Below, piece after piece: positions 10,273 through 20,960 of a DNA stretch of 64,000 nucleotides (positions are counted from its first letter, which is position 1; each line of letters begins with the position of its first letter). The stretch is from positions 8,822,455 through 8,886,454 of the forward strand of contig CP053166.1 in the NCBI GenBank assembly GCA_014607495.2, written 5' to 3'. The notes below the pieces were generated by a model, which worked only from the letters and a program-made list of their open reading frames with translations, searched no databases and was not told the DNA's origin. Both the position numbers and the translations under genes were made by a program. The stretch is from Carposina sasakii. Lineage: Eukaryota; Arthropoda; Insecta; Lepidoptera; Carposinidae.

Positions 10273-12726
10273 AATAAAGTCCTAACAAAAGGACTTTGGG
10301 AAGAAATGTCCCCACCATCCAACAGATTTGAAATAAGTGTCATTTGAAGCATCTAGTAGGATAGTGGCGACGTACTTCAAATAAGGTTTAATGATACATT
10401 GTTGATTAGATTGCGCATAAAATAATTATACCTACGCTAATAGCGTAGGTACAGGAAACCGATTTGGGCTTGTCGAGACATGCACAGAGGTCCTGCGTCT
10501 CCTACCCCTCCCCTGCCTCCCTCAACCCTCAGGTATGCCAGGTAGTCGCAACTCGTTTGTTATTCGCTAACGTGGTTATCATTATCGGCTTGTTTACGAC
10601 GCACAACGACCCTTGCTTATTTACCGGAGAGAATATCTTTGTGATTGACCTTGGCGTTAAAGGACTGAGAACAGCACAATTATGGATACAGGACGCCGAT
10701 GTGTTATAAGGCAGAGAAGACACATTTTGGAAGATACTTTGCCACAAAGTTCACCAGCGGTGGCTGACTATAGTGGACTAATAGAGGTTAGTAAGTAATG
10801 TTATGTCTAACAGTGCTTACGATGAGTTACAATAATCATTGTAAAAATAATATAACGTAGGGTGTGCATTATAATCGTCCTGTGTGCACTGCAACCTAGT
10901 CCTACGATATCTTTATTTATTGTGATAGGATATTAAATGTAATTCCAGGTTATTTTCAATAACATCATGTAGTCACAGATGCTGGCAAAGAGCCAACAAT
11001 GATGTTCGACAAGTCCTGACGAAAAGATGTCAACAATCCAGCTGAAGGCGCCCAACCAAATATCCCTGAGTATGTAAGAGCTCCTAATTCTTCGCGAACC
11101 AGGCATTGCAGAAATCTGGTGAGGCGAATCCCCGCGTCTATAAGACTGTTCGCCATTTGTAACTACAGCTTATATTTTCCACCAGTACACGACTGTGTCA
11201 AGAATCCCGAATTACTGGATATGTAAACGTGACCAACGCTGAGCTTGTTTCGGACATGACAACATTCGCGGCATGAATGCTCCTAGATTAAGCTTTGATT
11301 CCGTGACTGGATTGTGCCCATGAGCTTCACTGGACTAACTATTGAGCAATTTAATAGTATGCTATTGGAAACACCCAGCTTAGCTTAGTTCTTCTATATG
11401 ACGAAATTACTGGTGAAAGCAATGAAATAGCAACATTGTTTGGGATGTCACGTCGAACATTTGAAGACCATTTAAAAATAGCGAGAGAATGTTTGAACAA
11501 GATTTCGTTAATAGACATCTTGGTCTAGATCATCTGTCTAGAGAAAATGTTCTAGAAAGAAACTTACTGATTCCTAAAGAGTTTTTTGGTGATGAGCAAA
11601 ATACTAAAGCTATTTTGATATTAGATGGAACGTACATATATATTGAAAAAAGCTCCAAATTTCAGCGTTACAGCCATCACAAGTTTCGTTAAAACCTTTT
11701 ATAATTGTGAGCAGTGATGGCTACATAATAGAACTTGGTCCATTCCGGGCTACAACATCTGATGCTACCATTATGCAGTCAATAATGAATGAAGAAAATC
11801 CATTGCATTGGTTTTTTCAGTTGATACTTTATTGGTGTAATCCAGTCTTGTGGCTATGAAGTCCACCCACCTACAAAAGACCGGACCGCTAGTCAACTGA
11901 CAACAGAACAGGCAAATAAGTCCCGATTGGTTACGATTTGCAGATGGGTTGTTGACAACGGCAAGTTTAAGAATAGGTTCAGGTTGTTGCGTCAAACGAT
12001 CGTGCATAAGTCATATGTTCTGTGACTTTAAAATTGCAGCGGACGCTTATTATCGAGTCGCTGTTGACAACAGATTCGCCGCCGAGATTGTAAATATAAT
12101 TCATTCTAGAATTAACACAATCACATGATTATGCATATGAAAAATCTTAACAGACATGAAGCCATGCAAGCAAATATTCCTAATCGAAACTTCCCACCTG
12201 AAGATGAAGTGTTTCTTTTCGCGCTAGGGAGCTATCACATTAAGCTTGCCAAGTCTTACTGAGCAATGGCCTATCCGAGAATTTGATGCAATATCCTGCG
12301 CTAGTCAGAGTACGGATTCAGTCGCGCCACAATAGACCGGGATTTGACTGACAGACATGCTATTGCTCATTGGTAAACAGGCAAGCACTGTGGGAAGTTG
12401 TGCGCACATAATATCCATTGTATGGTACATGGGGTTAGGGCGTCATATTGACATGCACCAGCACAAATGCTTGATAAATTGTAATAGACGACTTAATGTA
12501 ATTATTAGTGCAGTCGCACATCAAGCTTGACACTTTAGAGTAATAATGAGTTAATAGTTACCTATATTATTTAAGCATTATTATTAACTCAATGATTTTC
12601 AGTTTGAGAACCAAGTAATTATATAGAAATGTGAAATAAGCATATTTGTTTGTGATTATTTTGGATATTTTTACCTAAATAAACGCTACTAAAACAGGTA
12701 CTTTATTTAATAAAGTCCTAACAAAA
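10273..12726 (+). mobile_element. Segment holding a dead DDE transposase, bounded by an 18-bp direct repeat
   Basis: AATAAAGTCCTAACAAAA occurs identically at 10273-10290 and 12709-12726, enclosing the transposase relic. It could be a target duplication or chance. Clear terminal inverted repeats were not found. Confidence 0.4.
10940..12475 (+). pseudogene. Decayed PIF/Harbinger-like DDE transposase
   Basis: Fragments in shifting plus-strand frames spell a DDE_Tnp_4-type transposase in order. First comes GYVNVTNAEL (near 11218) and an N-terminal helix segment with LFGMSRRTFEDHLK (11430-11475). Then LGLDHLSREN and ILILDGTYIYIEKSS (11510-11655), holding the first catalytic Asp. IIVSSDGYIIELGPF and TTSDATIM follow (11700-11775). 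QLTTEQANKSR and ICRWVV (11890-11955) come next, then a C-terminal block resembling TVGSCAHIISIVWYMG (12390-12430). Stops and frameshifts break it several times, so no active enzyme is possible. In the family this enzyme cuts and joins transposon ends. The superfamily call is by motif memory; a search would settle the clade. Confidence 0.7.
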
Positions 12727-13242
12727 TTTGACAGTTAAACCTTAGTGGTAACTGTTTCTTTGTACCTATCAACATCTATAATTCGAGATAGGTGCATTTT
12801 TAAACATAACTCTTATGTAACCCCCTGTATGTAGGGTATGATTTCTCCGTTATCTATATATAATCTAGTTTTCTAGGTAGGTAGTTCCTAAGATCTTAAT
12901 AATTCAGGAGAGCTTTAAACGAGCGTTTAAATTCCAGTCTTTAGTACAACGAGATAATCCGCCGGTGGATTTGTAAGGTCAGGGATAATCTCGTCCGTAA
13001 AGAGATCTCGAAACTTCTGTCGTTTAAACTAATTTCCTAGATTACTGAGCTCTATTGAGGACTCTGTTAAGGAGTTGGGGTGTAGATATTAAGTGAAGTT
13101 TGGTTTTCGCGTCAAACCGGCTGGACAATAATGTAGGTAGAGTGATTTTGTACTACTAGTATTACAAGAGTACTATAGTTTTTTTTTTTAAAAATTTCTC
13201 TATAACTTATTTACCAAAACTTTCCTTACCTAATTATATATA
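12727..13242. other. No gene recognised
   Basis: Positions 12900-13080 have higher complexity than the surroundings (ATCTCGTCCGTAAAGAGATC) and could be regulatory. No coding frame. Confidence 0.35.
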
Positions 13243-13504
13243 TACATACATATAATCACGCCTTTATCCCTTACGAGGTAGGCAGAGCACCAAGGGCCGA
13301 TAGAACCACATGGTGCCACTTCTGACCAATTTTTAGGGTATAGTTGAGATGTACAAGTTCGGTTAGTAGTGACAGGTGGTCAGCCCATCGCCTACAAAAC
13401 ACCAAAGACCCTCATGTCCCTCTACTGGCTTGTACAGTATGCCCGGGAAGAGAAGCAGCTGTAGTATTACACGTTTTTTTTTCACTCCCAGAGCAGCATA
13501 GAAG
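13243..13504 (-). repeat. SINE-A copy, full length
   Basis: Complete copy with (TACA)n tail on the left and AGAGCAGCATAGAAG (5' end on minus) on the right. Both-strand ORFs of about 62 codons are by-products. Confidence 0.85.
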
Positions 13505-13934
13505 ACCTTACCTAATTGCCAAGAAAATATAGGAAATCTTTTACCTCTATTCAAAAGTACCTATAGTTCTTAGTCCGGTGTCCGTTGTTTACGTCAATAA
13601 CTTGGTATTAGAAAAGTTCTTAATTACTTCCTTCGATTTTATAAATTATCCTGTAATAAAAATATGAGATTATGATATAGTTTCAAAAGAAAGTTCATAT
13701 TTTTTTCTATCAAAGCCTTAGGTATAGGTTATGTATAGCAAACAAACTTTTAAATGCCCCATAAAAGCTCCTCCTCTCTTATTGGATAAAAGAAAATGTA
13801 CCAAATGATATTATTTCTAGTCAAATTTATGTTCAACAGAAATTCATCAAATAAGTCAGTCAATTGCGAGCCACACTAACACAGATGGTTTTGTAGTACA
13901 TATTTAAAATAATAGCAAATTACAAAACAAAGTC

Positions 13935-14080
13935 GCTTGCCACTGTCTGTCTGTCCCTATGTATGCTTAGATCTTTTAAAGTACTCAACGGATTTTGATG
14001 TGCTTATTTAAATAGATAGAGTGATTCAAGAGGAATATTGATGTGTATAGTATCAGCATTGTACCCGTACCGGAGCGGAT
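13935..14080 (+). repeat. LINE 3' end fragment
   Basis: ACTGTCTGTCTGTCCCTATG, then ATCTTTTAAAGTACTCAACGG and TTTAAATAGATAGAGTGATT. A shorter piece with the last motif occurs at 45140-45175. This resembles a tail I know from Lepidoptera. Confidence 0.55.
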
Positions 14081-14309
14081 TGTTGGTTTATTTATGATAT
14101 TTATAATTTATTCTAAAAAAATTAAACACTACTATAATTTCGCAATCAAGGAATTAAAAAAAATTACTTCAAAAAAAAATTTTTTTTTCAGCTTTTTTTT
14201 GTACTGATGACCAGAATATGAGCAAATTCAAATAAATGACGTTTTTAAACGCTAGATAACCTAAATGTTGCGTAAGTGCTACATTATAAATAAATGTACT
14301 ATGCTGTGT

Positions 14310-14578
14310 CTTCTATGCTGCTCTGGGAGTGAAAAACGTATAATAGTACAGCTGCTTCTCTTCCCGGGCATACTGTACAAGTCAGTAGAGGGACAAGAGG
14401 GTCTTGGTGTATTGTAGGCGATGGGCTGACCACCTGTCACTACTAACCGAACTTGTACATCTCAACTTTACCCTTAAAATTGGTCAGAAGTGGCACCATG
14501 TGGTTCTATCGGCCCTTGGTGCTCTACCTACCCCGTAAGGGATAAAGGCGTGATTATATGTATGTATGTATGTATGTA
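14310..14578 (+). repeat. SINE-A copy, full length
   Basis: Runs from CTTCTATGCTGCTCTGGGAG to GGCGTGATTATATGTATGTA with a (TATG)n tail. It is used here as the reference copy. Confidence 0.87.
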
Positions 14579-15918
14579 CTTCGAAAATGGCATAAACAAT
14601 ACTCGAATTACATTAATTTATATTCCTAATATCTTGTGTTTTTAATGATATTCCATAAGTTAGATAGTTACCGCTGACGTAAGTGATAAAGTAAAGATGT
14701 CATTAATTAATTAGGTTAAGTAACTTACCGCAAAAGAACTCATTTTCAAAACGTCATTTATTATTTTTTATCTGATTTTAAATTTAAAAGTGAATAAATT
14801 TATTTTACGTTAATGAACACGGGTTTATAAATATTTACTCTACGGAACCTTAAAAAATGAAATGCACCAAACAAACAAAAGCTAATTTATCTTCGAAGAA
14901 ACGGCAATACAAGCAAATTGAATATTTGCCGAAAGCCAATACTTTGTTACAAGTTGCGAAAAAAAAAATAGAATTTATTATCGAAAAGTAACATTTTCGT
15001 AACAAATACGAGTAAGGGGCGGTTTGCATAAATTGTGGTTATGGTAGGCATTTGTCAGGGTAATGTGGTTGAGTCCTAACGATTTTAGGATTGTTTGTAG
15101 TTTTCGCCTTTGTATGATAGGTTTTAGAAACACTAGGTTTCCGCCGCAAGTTATCCTGAAAATTATTATTTTTTTGAAATTTTCATTTTATTTTGTTCCG
15201 AAAAAAACCCTCACATCATCTGCATTGTTAAAGCAGACTACTAAAAAACGTATAAGTTTCACTAGTTGCTATATCTCATAACTAGTGGACGGCCGTGATT
15301 ACTAAAAAAATATAGGTATTTTAAGGGATAATAAATAGCCTATGTCCATCCACTTCAGACTCTAGACTACATGTGTAAGAAATTTATTTATTTACCTATG
15401 ACACACAAAACAAATTACAGTTCAATCATAGTTAGTAGATAAAGGGAAATATTACTGTACTAAACTATAATCCTTATATGTATGTAACACCCTAGTTAAT
15501 TATAAGACAGGCTTTTTAATAATAAAAGTGTAGGTAGATGTCAGCAACAAGATAACAAGCCTAGATAACAGAGTAGATTTCATTTAAATCTGTCATTCGT
15601 TTTGGCGTGAAAGCGCGCGAAAAGGCAGACATACTTTTTATAGTATTACCAAGGATGTCTGCTGAATACCTTCGTTGCAGCATCAGATCAAGGCTATTTC
15701 TTTACCAATGGGAATGTATAATTTCAGTACAAACGCACCCCTAGAAATATTTCTAAACCAGCTCTGTAGTGCTACGCCTCGTAGCAGTTACTACGAAGCA
15801 TTGCGTAGTTACTACGATTTGAGTTGAAAATTTTATCGTTTTGAAATATTACGTAAAACTTTTTTTATTATATCTTTTGCGAGTATTTTATTACTTTGAT
15901 GTTCCCACAACATATACC
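14579..15918. other. No gene recognised; small repeat scraps
   Basis: AT-rich. Short tail-L scraps lie at 15270-15300 and 15590-15620. A repeat of CTACG/CGTAG words at 15770-15835 (GCTACGCCTCGTAGCAG) forms small hairpins. Confidence 0.35.
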
Positions 15919-16096
15919 AAATCACATTTTTATTTTTCAAGATTGTATGAAAATTCCTGAGATATTTAAAAATTCTCCATACTATTGGGAAAAATAAACT
16001 TGTGATTTCGGGTCTCAAATTTTGTGGATAGATTCTCTACAGTGGGCTATTTACATAGCTTTTCGCTTAACATACCCTTTTTGTTACACCCTGTAT
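15919..16096 (+). mobile_element. MITE-1, truncated copy
   Basis: Centre and right arm of MITE-1, ending CATAGCTTTTCGCTTAACAT and ACACCCTGTA; the left arm is missing. Confidence 0.75.
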
Positions 16097-16195
16097 ACAT
16101 TCACATGGCTGTATTCCCAAAATGGGGGTAGCTTGAACTGCAGGATCCTAAAGGAAATCCCGCAGCCACGTTTATCATCCATCTACTCGTACATG
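16097..16195 (-). repeat. SINE-D 3' fragment
   Basis: ACATGGCTGTATTCCCAAAA, GAACTGCAGGATCCTAAAGG and AATCCCGCAGCCACGTTTA are the complement of the SINE-D end, directly abutting MITE-1. Confidence 0.5.
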
Positions 16196-16417
16196 TGACA
16201 CTAAATCCGTAACAATTTTTATAGTGTGCGAAATGCGTCACAAAAATTTATCGTAACATTAACTCCTCTTTAAATCGTAAATAAGGATCATAAAATAATT
16301 TTACCCCTGTTAGAATATCGCCTGATGACCGATTAAAGGGCAAAAGGGAAACCAATTAACCTTTTATTTATTTCACATTTAAACTTGGGAAGTCACAATG
16401 TCATTTAATTTTGAGAA

Positions 16418-16541
16418 CAGTGGGGTAAGCACGAACCTTTTTACGCGGCGTAACGCTAGCGACTCGCTAGCAAAGTCTATGGGAATTGACAGTTTGACGC
16501 TAGCGTTACGGACTATCGAGAGGTTAGTGCTTACTCCTCTG
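16418..16541. mobile_element. MITE-6, short inverted-repeat element
   Basis: Ends CAGTGGGGTAAGCACGAACC and, inverted, CAGAGGAGTAAGCACTAACC. The arms continue inward through ACGCTAGC blocks, so most of the 124 bp is palindromic. A second copy is at 37505-37617. Confidence 0.7.
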
Positions 16542-16592
16542 AATGTTAGAGAATTTTTGTTGTTTTTAATGGAGAAATTATTAAATGTGCGT

Positions 16593-16690
16593 TTTCCCAC
16601 TAAACAGCACAACCACGGCTTTTTTGGAAGGAAAAATGTATTAAACAGTGATCACTCAGTGAGGGATTGCCGTACCATCGGCACTTCTAA
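16593..16690. mobile_element. MITE-5 fragment
   Basis: GCGTTTTCCCACTAAACAGC, ACAACCACGGCTTTTTTGG and AAATGTATTAAACAGT resemble the left half of the copy at 27081-27212. Confidence 0.5.
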
Positions 16691-16714
16691 AGTTAGTAGG
16701 TAGTAGGTTATCTA

Positions 16715-17035
16715 TACATATAATAAAAATGTAACGAATCGCTGTCTGTACTTGGAAGATATATGAGAAAAAATATTATAGGAGACCTTTATCAACGCAA
16801 TAGTACCCAAAAGAATGATTTTTGGATTTTTTGTCTGTTTTTCTGTGCGTTTGTACACGCTAATCTCAGAAACGGCTGAACCGATTTCAATGCAGTTTTC
16901 AGTAATATATTGTGACAGGTCCCACTTAACATATAGACTTCTTTTATCCCGGGAAAATGTTTTTATCCCGGATAATTTTGACATTTTGTTTTTTCTGCAG
17001 TCCACGCGGACAGAGTCGCGGGGGTCAACTAATTA
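16715..17035 (+). repeat. LINE 3' end, tail-L type, longest copy
   Basis: 320 bp of 3' tail including ATAATAAAAATGTAACGAAT, AACGGCTGAACCGATTTCAA, CCCGGATAATTTTGACATTT and GCGGACAGAGTCGCGGGGGT. No reverse-transcriptase coding remains. Confidence 0.7.
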
Positions 17036-17143
17036 TGGAATATGTATGTAAGTTGGTATAGTATTTGTTTATTTTTTGTTATCTGTCTTATTTTTCTGTG
17101 GACATGTGTTTTACCTCTTCTGTGATGTCTTTTTTTATTTGTT

Positions 17144-17245
17144 CTGGTTAGCTGGAAGAGATCTCTTATTAAGCTCGCCTTTGTGCAATTTTTATTTTGT
17201 GTTATTTTTATCTATGTGTGTGTACAATAAAAAAACAATAAATAA
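17144..17245 (+). repeat. LINE 3' untranslated tail, tail-K type
   Basis: GGAAGAGATCTCTTATTAAG, CTCGCCTTTGTGCAATTTTT and GTGTACAATAAAAAAACAAT. Relatives: 45645-45740 (+) and 58085-58205 (-). The pattern resembles a jockey/CR1-like LINE end of Lepidoptera. Confidence 0.55.
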
Positions 17246-17284
17246 TATGAATATTAATAAATATTATAATATTAATAATAATCG

Positions 17285-17372
17285 TTTTCTACTTGACGAC
17301 ACGACCACGATATGCCCACCTGTAGATGACGAGAAGCCGTGGTCGTATCATGGCCGTGTCGTCTGATGGATA
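17285..17372. mobile_element. MITE-5 fragment
   Basis: Short palindrome of GACGACACGACCACG and CGTGGTCGTATCATGG / CCGTGTCGTC words, matching the arms of the copy at 20161-20322. Confidence 0.55.
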
Positions 17373-17475
17373 AAAACCAATTGAAAAATTATAATAAACA
17401 TGTTACGAATGGCTCCACAATATTATGTATGAATATCTATGTAAGGACATAAAGAGAACTGTAGTTTTAGTATTA

Positions 17476-17697
17476 ACTAGTAGACGCCCGCGACTTCATC
17501 CGCGTGGACTGGAGAAAAAACAAAATGTTGAAATATTTTCCCGGGAAAAAAAGTAGCCTATGTATTAATCCAGGGTGTCAGCTAACTCCAAACAAAATTT
17601 TATAAAAATTGCTCCAGTCGCTTTTGCGTGAAAGAGTAACAAACATCCATCCATCCATCCATACTTACAAACTTCCGCTTTTATAATATTAGTAGGA
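17476..17697 (-). repeat. LINE 3' end, tail-L type
   Basis: ACTAGTAGACGCCCGCGACT to ATCCATCCATCC and TTTATAATATTAGTAGGA; inverse orientation to the copy at 16715. Confidence 0.7.
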
Positions 17698-17925
17698 TCT
17701 TACACAAAGCAACTTAACTATGAATGAAGGTACATTTCAAATACTATATACATTAATAGTAGTTCATCTATCAGAATTAGATCGTAAATCATTTCGTACG
17801 TTAGCCAGTTTGTACCTTATTGACATCGATTTATGAGCGCCTCAGAGCATTGTCCTATAACGTGATTTGGTTTAACGCAGTTCTCGACATTGAGTGCTCA
17901 TTAGCTAACTCGTCGACATCGGATA

Positions 17926-18319
17926 TACAGGGTGTAAGTGGCAGCTAAGCAAATACTGAAATTCTAAACCCACTATGTTAAGTTAACGTCTGTGTTTTTA
18001 CTTGCAGGGAAATTCAGGAATACATCTATTTATTGTGTGATACATTACTGTTTTTTGGATCACTTGTGACTCTCCTTTGGGGTTGATCTGTTTTTTGAAC
18101 TTTTCTGAGAGCAACTTTTTTTAAAATCATCGTTAGGTTAAAATTTTGTTTTTAAGTAATTATTTAAGGCCTACTTAAACGAATCACACTGTTTTTTTTT
18201 CTGAAAAAAGTCGGAAAATTTCGGAATTTTTCTGCGAAAATTATCACTGGTGTTCATCTCAGAATCATGGTCTGAAGTCACCATATAAATATTTACCTGG
18301 CTGTCACAAACACCGCGTA
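17926..18319 (-). mobile_element. MITE-3, diverged near full-length copy
   Basis: Ends TACAGGGTGTAAGTGGCAGC and GGCTGTCACAAACACCGCGTA; the interior shares GTTTTTTGGATCACTTGTGA with the copies at 26518 and 42468. Confidence 0.7.
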
Positions 18320-18454
18320 TACCTATACATTGTGTTAAAAAATCACGAACCTAAATATGCGGGCGAAACGTGTTAATGTCATGTTATTGTATAGGTATAG
18401 TAACTAATGTAATATTACTAAAACTCCCTATAATTGTTATCATGTACTGAGCAG

Positions 18455-18605
18455 CATCATCATCATCATTTCAGCCCTGGGAAGTCCACTGCTGGACTAA
18501 GTCTGCTTCCAACCGACGCCCGCGACCTTGGCCAGGTCGTCCGTCCATCTCGCGGGTGGCCTTCCCACGCTGCGTTTGCCGATACGTGGTATCCACTAAG
18601 CAGCA
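18455..18605 (+). repeat. Repeat fragment with GTCCACTGCTGGAC core
   Basis: (CAT)n, then AAGTCCACTGCTGGACTAAG, then CATCTCGCGGGTGGCCTTCC and GCCGATACGTGGTATCCACT. A short inverse fragment is at 41455-41495. Related to, but distinct from, SINE-C. Confidence 0.55.
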
Positions 18606-18768
18606 TATTGTAATAAAATTATACTAACAAACCATGCAGCATCGGTAATACCCATTCGAAATAGTTTTCCATTCAGCATTTGCTCAGGTGCTCTGGAGTC
18701 TGGAAACCAGGTGCTCATAACGGACATGTTTATTGCACTTTATTCTATTCACTTGGAATTTTACTTGG

Positions 18769-18833
18769 AATATGGCAAATTTACATCATAATATGTAAGT
18801 GTTAAACATATTATGATGTAAATTTGCCATATT
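18769..18833. other. Perfect 28-bp hairpin with 9-nt loop
   Basis: Left arm 18769-18796 and right arm 18806-18833 are exact reverse complements (arms begin AATATGGCAAATTTACATCA), around the loop AAGTGTTAA. It sits 18 bp before a SINE-A copy. It could be a small-RNA hairpin, a tiny fold-back element, or a product of replication slippage. Confidence 0.75.
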
Positions 18834-18851
18834 TATTTCTTTGCTTTTATT

Positions 18852-19105
18852 CTTCTATGCTGCTCTGGGAGTGAAAAAAAAACGTATAATACAACAGCTG
18901 CCTTTCTTCCCGGGCATACTGTACAAGTCAGCAGAGGGACAAGAGGGTCTTGGTGTTTTGTAGGCGATGGGCTGACCACCTGTCACTACTAACCGAACTT
19001 GTAAATATCAATTATACCCTCAAAATTGGTCAGAAGTGGCACCATGTGGTTCTATCGGCCCTGCCTACCCCGTAAGGGATAAAGGCGTGATTATATGTAT
19101 GTATA
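18852..19105 (+). repeat. SINE-A copy with small internal deletion
   Basis: Full 5' end; lacks about 13 bp (the TTGGTGCTC region) before GCCTACCCCGTAAGGGATAA. Confidence 0.83.
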
Positions 19106-20100
19106 AGGTTATTATAGCGATTTTTACACCCTATGTAGCAAGAAGCACCACGGGCAGGTGCGATTTATTTAGGGTTCTCAAGCTACAAGCTACAAAAAAT
19201 TGCCTCCGTCTCCTGCAATATTGCAACTGGCATTTAAATTTATAAATTCTGTATCACCAACCTGGCATTAAATAATTTTTTTGAGACGCAAATGGAATTT
19301 CGTAAAAATGACATAGGTACTCAGGTAATATGATACAATGAGAAATTTTTCACATTCTCAGACGCACGAGGAAGATTAGTCGACGACATTACTCTTATTT
19401 AAGGCTGAGTTCTGACGATAATTTTGTCGAAAAAATAATATAAAAAATTTGATATTCGTTATTGAGACAGGGGATTTCATGCAGTTGCGGTAACAAAACT
19501 CTTTGCACTGCCTTTTACACACAAAGTATGTGCACTTTATTTATCTTCCCTGTGCCTTTTCTGTGTCACCTTTGAGTATTTAATTTTTAAAAAATGTTAG
19601 TTAAAAATTAAAGTGTCAAAATTTCACAAAATTAAAATGAAATTATTATGTCTGATTTTAAAACTATAATTTTTGTATGCAGTGACACCGATGATGTAAT
19701 GTAGTCATACACATAGTGACTAGCGTCTTCCTTCAAAGGAATTTTTCTTTTTGGTGAAACGTACTCTACGTACGCAGGTATATCCCTAATCCCTACCTAT
19801 ATAACGTGACGTTGTGCAAGGTCTTCGTGTAATCTAGATCGACTTCTTGTACTACCTGTGTACGTGTAGAAGCCAAGAAAATAATGTGCTATTATTTACT
19901 TACTTTGTGTAGTTAATTATGTATAGCTCTGTGCATTTGTCGCTTAAAAGTAAGATATCTTTTTTGCCTATCTCATTCCACCCGTGCTGTTCTCATTAGA
20001 AATAACAAGCCGCAGTGACACCATAGATTATTATAATGCGAGGGAGCTTATAGGGAGGTACAACTCAGTGGAAAACGTTATTAAAATCGCGGATTACATT
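19106..20100. other. No gene recognised
   Basis: AT-rich, no coding frame or repeat I can name. The 62-codon ORF at 19984 is a chance frame crossing two repeats. Confidence 0.35.
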
Positions 20101-20160
20101 ATGACAGACATGGGATGGTGCTGTTCTACTCTACCGACACCTCACGGTATACACGTGTTA
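20101..20160 (+). repeat. SINE-C 3' end scrap
   Basis: CAGACATGGGATGGTGCTGT, CTCTACCGACACC and GGTATACACGTGTTA resemble the SINE-C end at 35290-35350; interrupted by MITE-5. Confidence 0.45.
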
Positions 20161-20322
20161 GGGCGTTTTTAACAAGACGACACGGCAACGACAAGGCCAC
20201 GACACTTTTTCATTTACTAGGGAGGCCGTCCAGTGGAAAAACGAGCCATACTATTAAAAAAAATTTGCTTTCAAAAAAGTCGTGGTCGTGTCGTGGCCGT
20301 GTCGTCTATTGGAAAAACGCCC
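20161..20322. mobile_element. MITE-5, complete, with TTA duplication
   Basis: 162 bp with ends GGGCGTTTTT and AAAAACGCCC and further inverted GACGACACGGC / CCGTGTCGTC blocks. Flanked by TTA on both sides (20158-20160, 20323-20325), the PIF/Harbinger-type target. Other pieces: 16593, 17285 and 27081. Confidence 0.75.
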
Positions 20323-20811
20323 TTACACTGTTAAAAGTAAATCTAAAATGTCCTAAGCTACTAAATGATAGATAGAAATATCGTTGTGTCTATCAATAAA
20401 ATATAAAGGTAAATTTATCTTCGTTTATATTGGAGACACTACCGGGAAAACATTAAAAATAAATTAAATAATTTTTCAGGTTAATAGATTAAAATAGATT
20501 GAAAATAGAAGGCCCACTTTTCGACATCTAAAGTTATGAATTAATAATTTCTTTAAATAGCGTCTCGTAATTTATTTTAGGTAATGGACAGGACAGATGA
20601 TTTTGTCAAAGCTTTCACAATCCGCATCTTGTTTTTCGCTTTTATAATGCAATTTAAAATGGAAGTCGCGCGTGGAATTATTAAGTGAGGAGGTTTAATT
20701 TTAAAGCTGTTTGGACAATCGGTAAATACAATTACGAGTAGTTTTTGATTAGGCTATGTAGCAGTTATCGTCATATATAAGTAGGCAACTTTAAAAAATA
20801 ATGTAGTACGG

Positions 20812-20960
20812 TAATAGCCCAATGGTTAAGACGTGCTCCACATGCGCCTTTCAGTAGGAAGGCGTAGGTTCGATACCAGCTACGGGCCTGGAGGAGGGTT
20901 GGCGTCAGGTAGGCAGCCAGTCGTAAAACAAACGCCAAATCAACAACATGAGATTCAGAA
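20812..20960 (+). repeat. SINE-E tRNA-like head
   Basis: A box TAGCCCAATGG and B box GGTTCGATACC, then GGGTTGGCGTCAGGTAGGCA and GTCGTAAAACAAACGCC. The body is different from the copy at 34720, so this is a variant. Confidence 0.65.

Noticed and set aside
13344..13532. Conserved small ORF RCTSSVSSDRWSAH seen in several places
   Set aside because: Each occurrence lies in a SINE-A copy; conservation reflects recent common origin of the repeat.
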